Source: Nitrospirota bacterium
GTDB lineage: Bacteria > Nitrospirota > Nitrospiria > Nitrospirales > Nitrospiraceae
DNA: 37,046 nucleotides
Assembly: GCA_013388555.1 (NCBI GenBank)
Contig: JACAFD010000292.1
Span: 1 to 37,046 of the forward strand
Direction: 5' to 3'
Position 1 is the first letter of the stretch; each line of letters begins with the position of its first letter. The position numbers and the translations under genes were made by a program. The notes beneath the pieces were generated by a model. It had not been told where the DNA came from and ran no database searches. It saw only the letters and a list, made by a program, of their open reading frames with translations. Below are positions 36,172 to 37,046 of the stretch, in pieces.

Positions 36172-36567
36172 GGTAATACCTCCGTACTTCTCGGGAAGGT
36201 CTCGGTACCCGTTCTCTCGTTGGAACGCAATCGTCGTGCCAGCATGCCATAATCTAATACGGCTGAAACCAACGAGAATCCAAGAGCTTGGTGCCGGTCG
36301 ATGCCGGGACAGGCCTGGAATTCACGAGTGCCTGTTCCGGCTTGAGCAACAGATTTGTACGATCGCTACACGAGTCCCCCACTTGACAGGATGGATACAG
36401 CCACTCAGAAAAGTGGCTTCAGTAAACAGTTTGTGACTAACTTGACTTGCCTGCTCGTGGCCGAAATAATGCTGCCCGGTCCATCTGGTTAGTGTCGTTC
36501 AACCAAAAAACCAAACAGACCAAACAAACCAAGTGAACAAGAAAGGGACGGTGAAGGGAGCTGGAAT

Positions 36568-37046
36568 ATGTTAACTGATCCTCCGGCAAATCCACTCGGA
36601 GGAAAGACCCTGATCGTCGACGCGCATAATGGTGACTCGTACCCACGACCCAGTGCGGCACTACTCAATGCAGGAGAGTACGACCAAGTCTTTGTTTGCC
36701 CCGGAATCTATGAGGATAAGGTCTTTATCACGGGACGACCGATTCATTTGGTAGGTGCCGGTCGAGACGAGGTGCAGATTTTTTCCCGTCGTGGGGGGCC
36801 GCTCTATCTCCAGCAGGTGCCAAACGGTCGCATTTCCGGCATCACGTTTCGATACGTCGGCAGCGATCAGCATTCAGCGATGAACCTACTCGATTCTTCT
36901 TGTACGGTGACACAGTGTCGTGCCATGGAGGGGATTCTCTCCGGCGTGGTGATTTATGGGCCGCAATCACGGCCGACATTTGCTGAAAATGAAGTCTGTC
37001 GCAACCGCGAATCTGGGATTTTCGTGTTTGCCGGGGCACAGCCAAG
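36568..37046 (+). CDS. Right-handed parallel beta-helix repeat protein, N-terminal part (3' end outside window)
   Basis: ATG at 36568 open to window end: MLTDPPANPLGGKTLIVDAHNGDSYPRPSAALLNAGEYDQVFVCPGIYEDKVFITGRPIHLVGAGRDEVQIFSRRGG...GVVIYGPQSRPTFAENEVCRNRESGIFVFAGAQP. Not in the ORF track because no stop is in the window. Confidence 0.8.
   Translation, partial: MLTDPPANPLGGKTLIVDAHNGDSYPRPSAALLNAGEYDQVFVCPGIYEDKVFITGRPIHLVGAGRDEVQIFSRRGGPLYLQQVPNGRISGITFRYVGSDQHSAMNLLDSSCTVTQCRAMEGILSGVVIYGPQSRPTFAENEVCRNRESGIFVFAGAQP

Noticed and set aside
1-37046. CRISPR array, tRNA/rRNA, classical defence system or transposase
   Set aside because: No regularly spaced repeats, tRNA-like cloverleaf blocks, rRNA signatures, or recognisable transposase/nuclease motifs were seen in reading the window and ORF translations.

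Overview
The 37,046 bp window is mostly one long plus-strand exopolysaccharide/capsule-type biosynthesis locus (about 1-32,100), followed by a short mixed-strand flank (response regulator, AnmK, DUF2726-like protein, YbgF/TPR protein, 5' part of a beta-helix protein). I suspect a Nitrospira-type genome from the overall gene style. That is inference; no rRNA or marker gene is present. Locus order: O-antigen ligase/polymerase C-terminus, GT4, AsnB, formyltransferase-like/GINT1-like protein, GT4, AsnB, secreted beta-helix protein, polysaccharide deacetylase, ATP-grasp, TM-anchored deacetylase, GT2, MBOAT, SGNH-like protein, MaoC-SDR fusion, lipoprotein FnIII/beta-helix protein, methyltransferase, DUF3473-type deacetylase, DegT aminotransferase, sugar-transferase/4,6-dehydratase fusion, BY-kinase/Wzc, PRC-barrel, NodU-type carbamoyltransferase, SxtJ, DUF5989. 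No tRNA, rRNA, CRISPR array or intact transposon was recognised. Main points for follow-up: (i) a single ORF fusing an initiating sugar-phosphate transferase to a WbpM-type nucleotide-sugar 4,6-dehydratase, directly after a DegT aminotransferase; (ii) an MBOAT / SGNH-like / MaoC-SDR module suggesting a non-acetyl acyl decoration; (iii) a 190-bp symmetric imperfect palindrome that supplies the stop codon of a deacetylase; (iv) a strong sigma-54-like promoter before the first beta-helix gene; (v) paralogous beta-helix proteins with different anchoring and the same abrupt C-terminal motif; (vi) a response regulator with a degenerate receiver domain. All family calls come from motif reading of the supplied translations; no database search was run.
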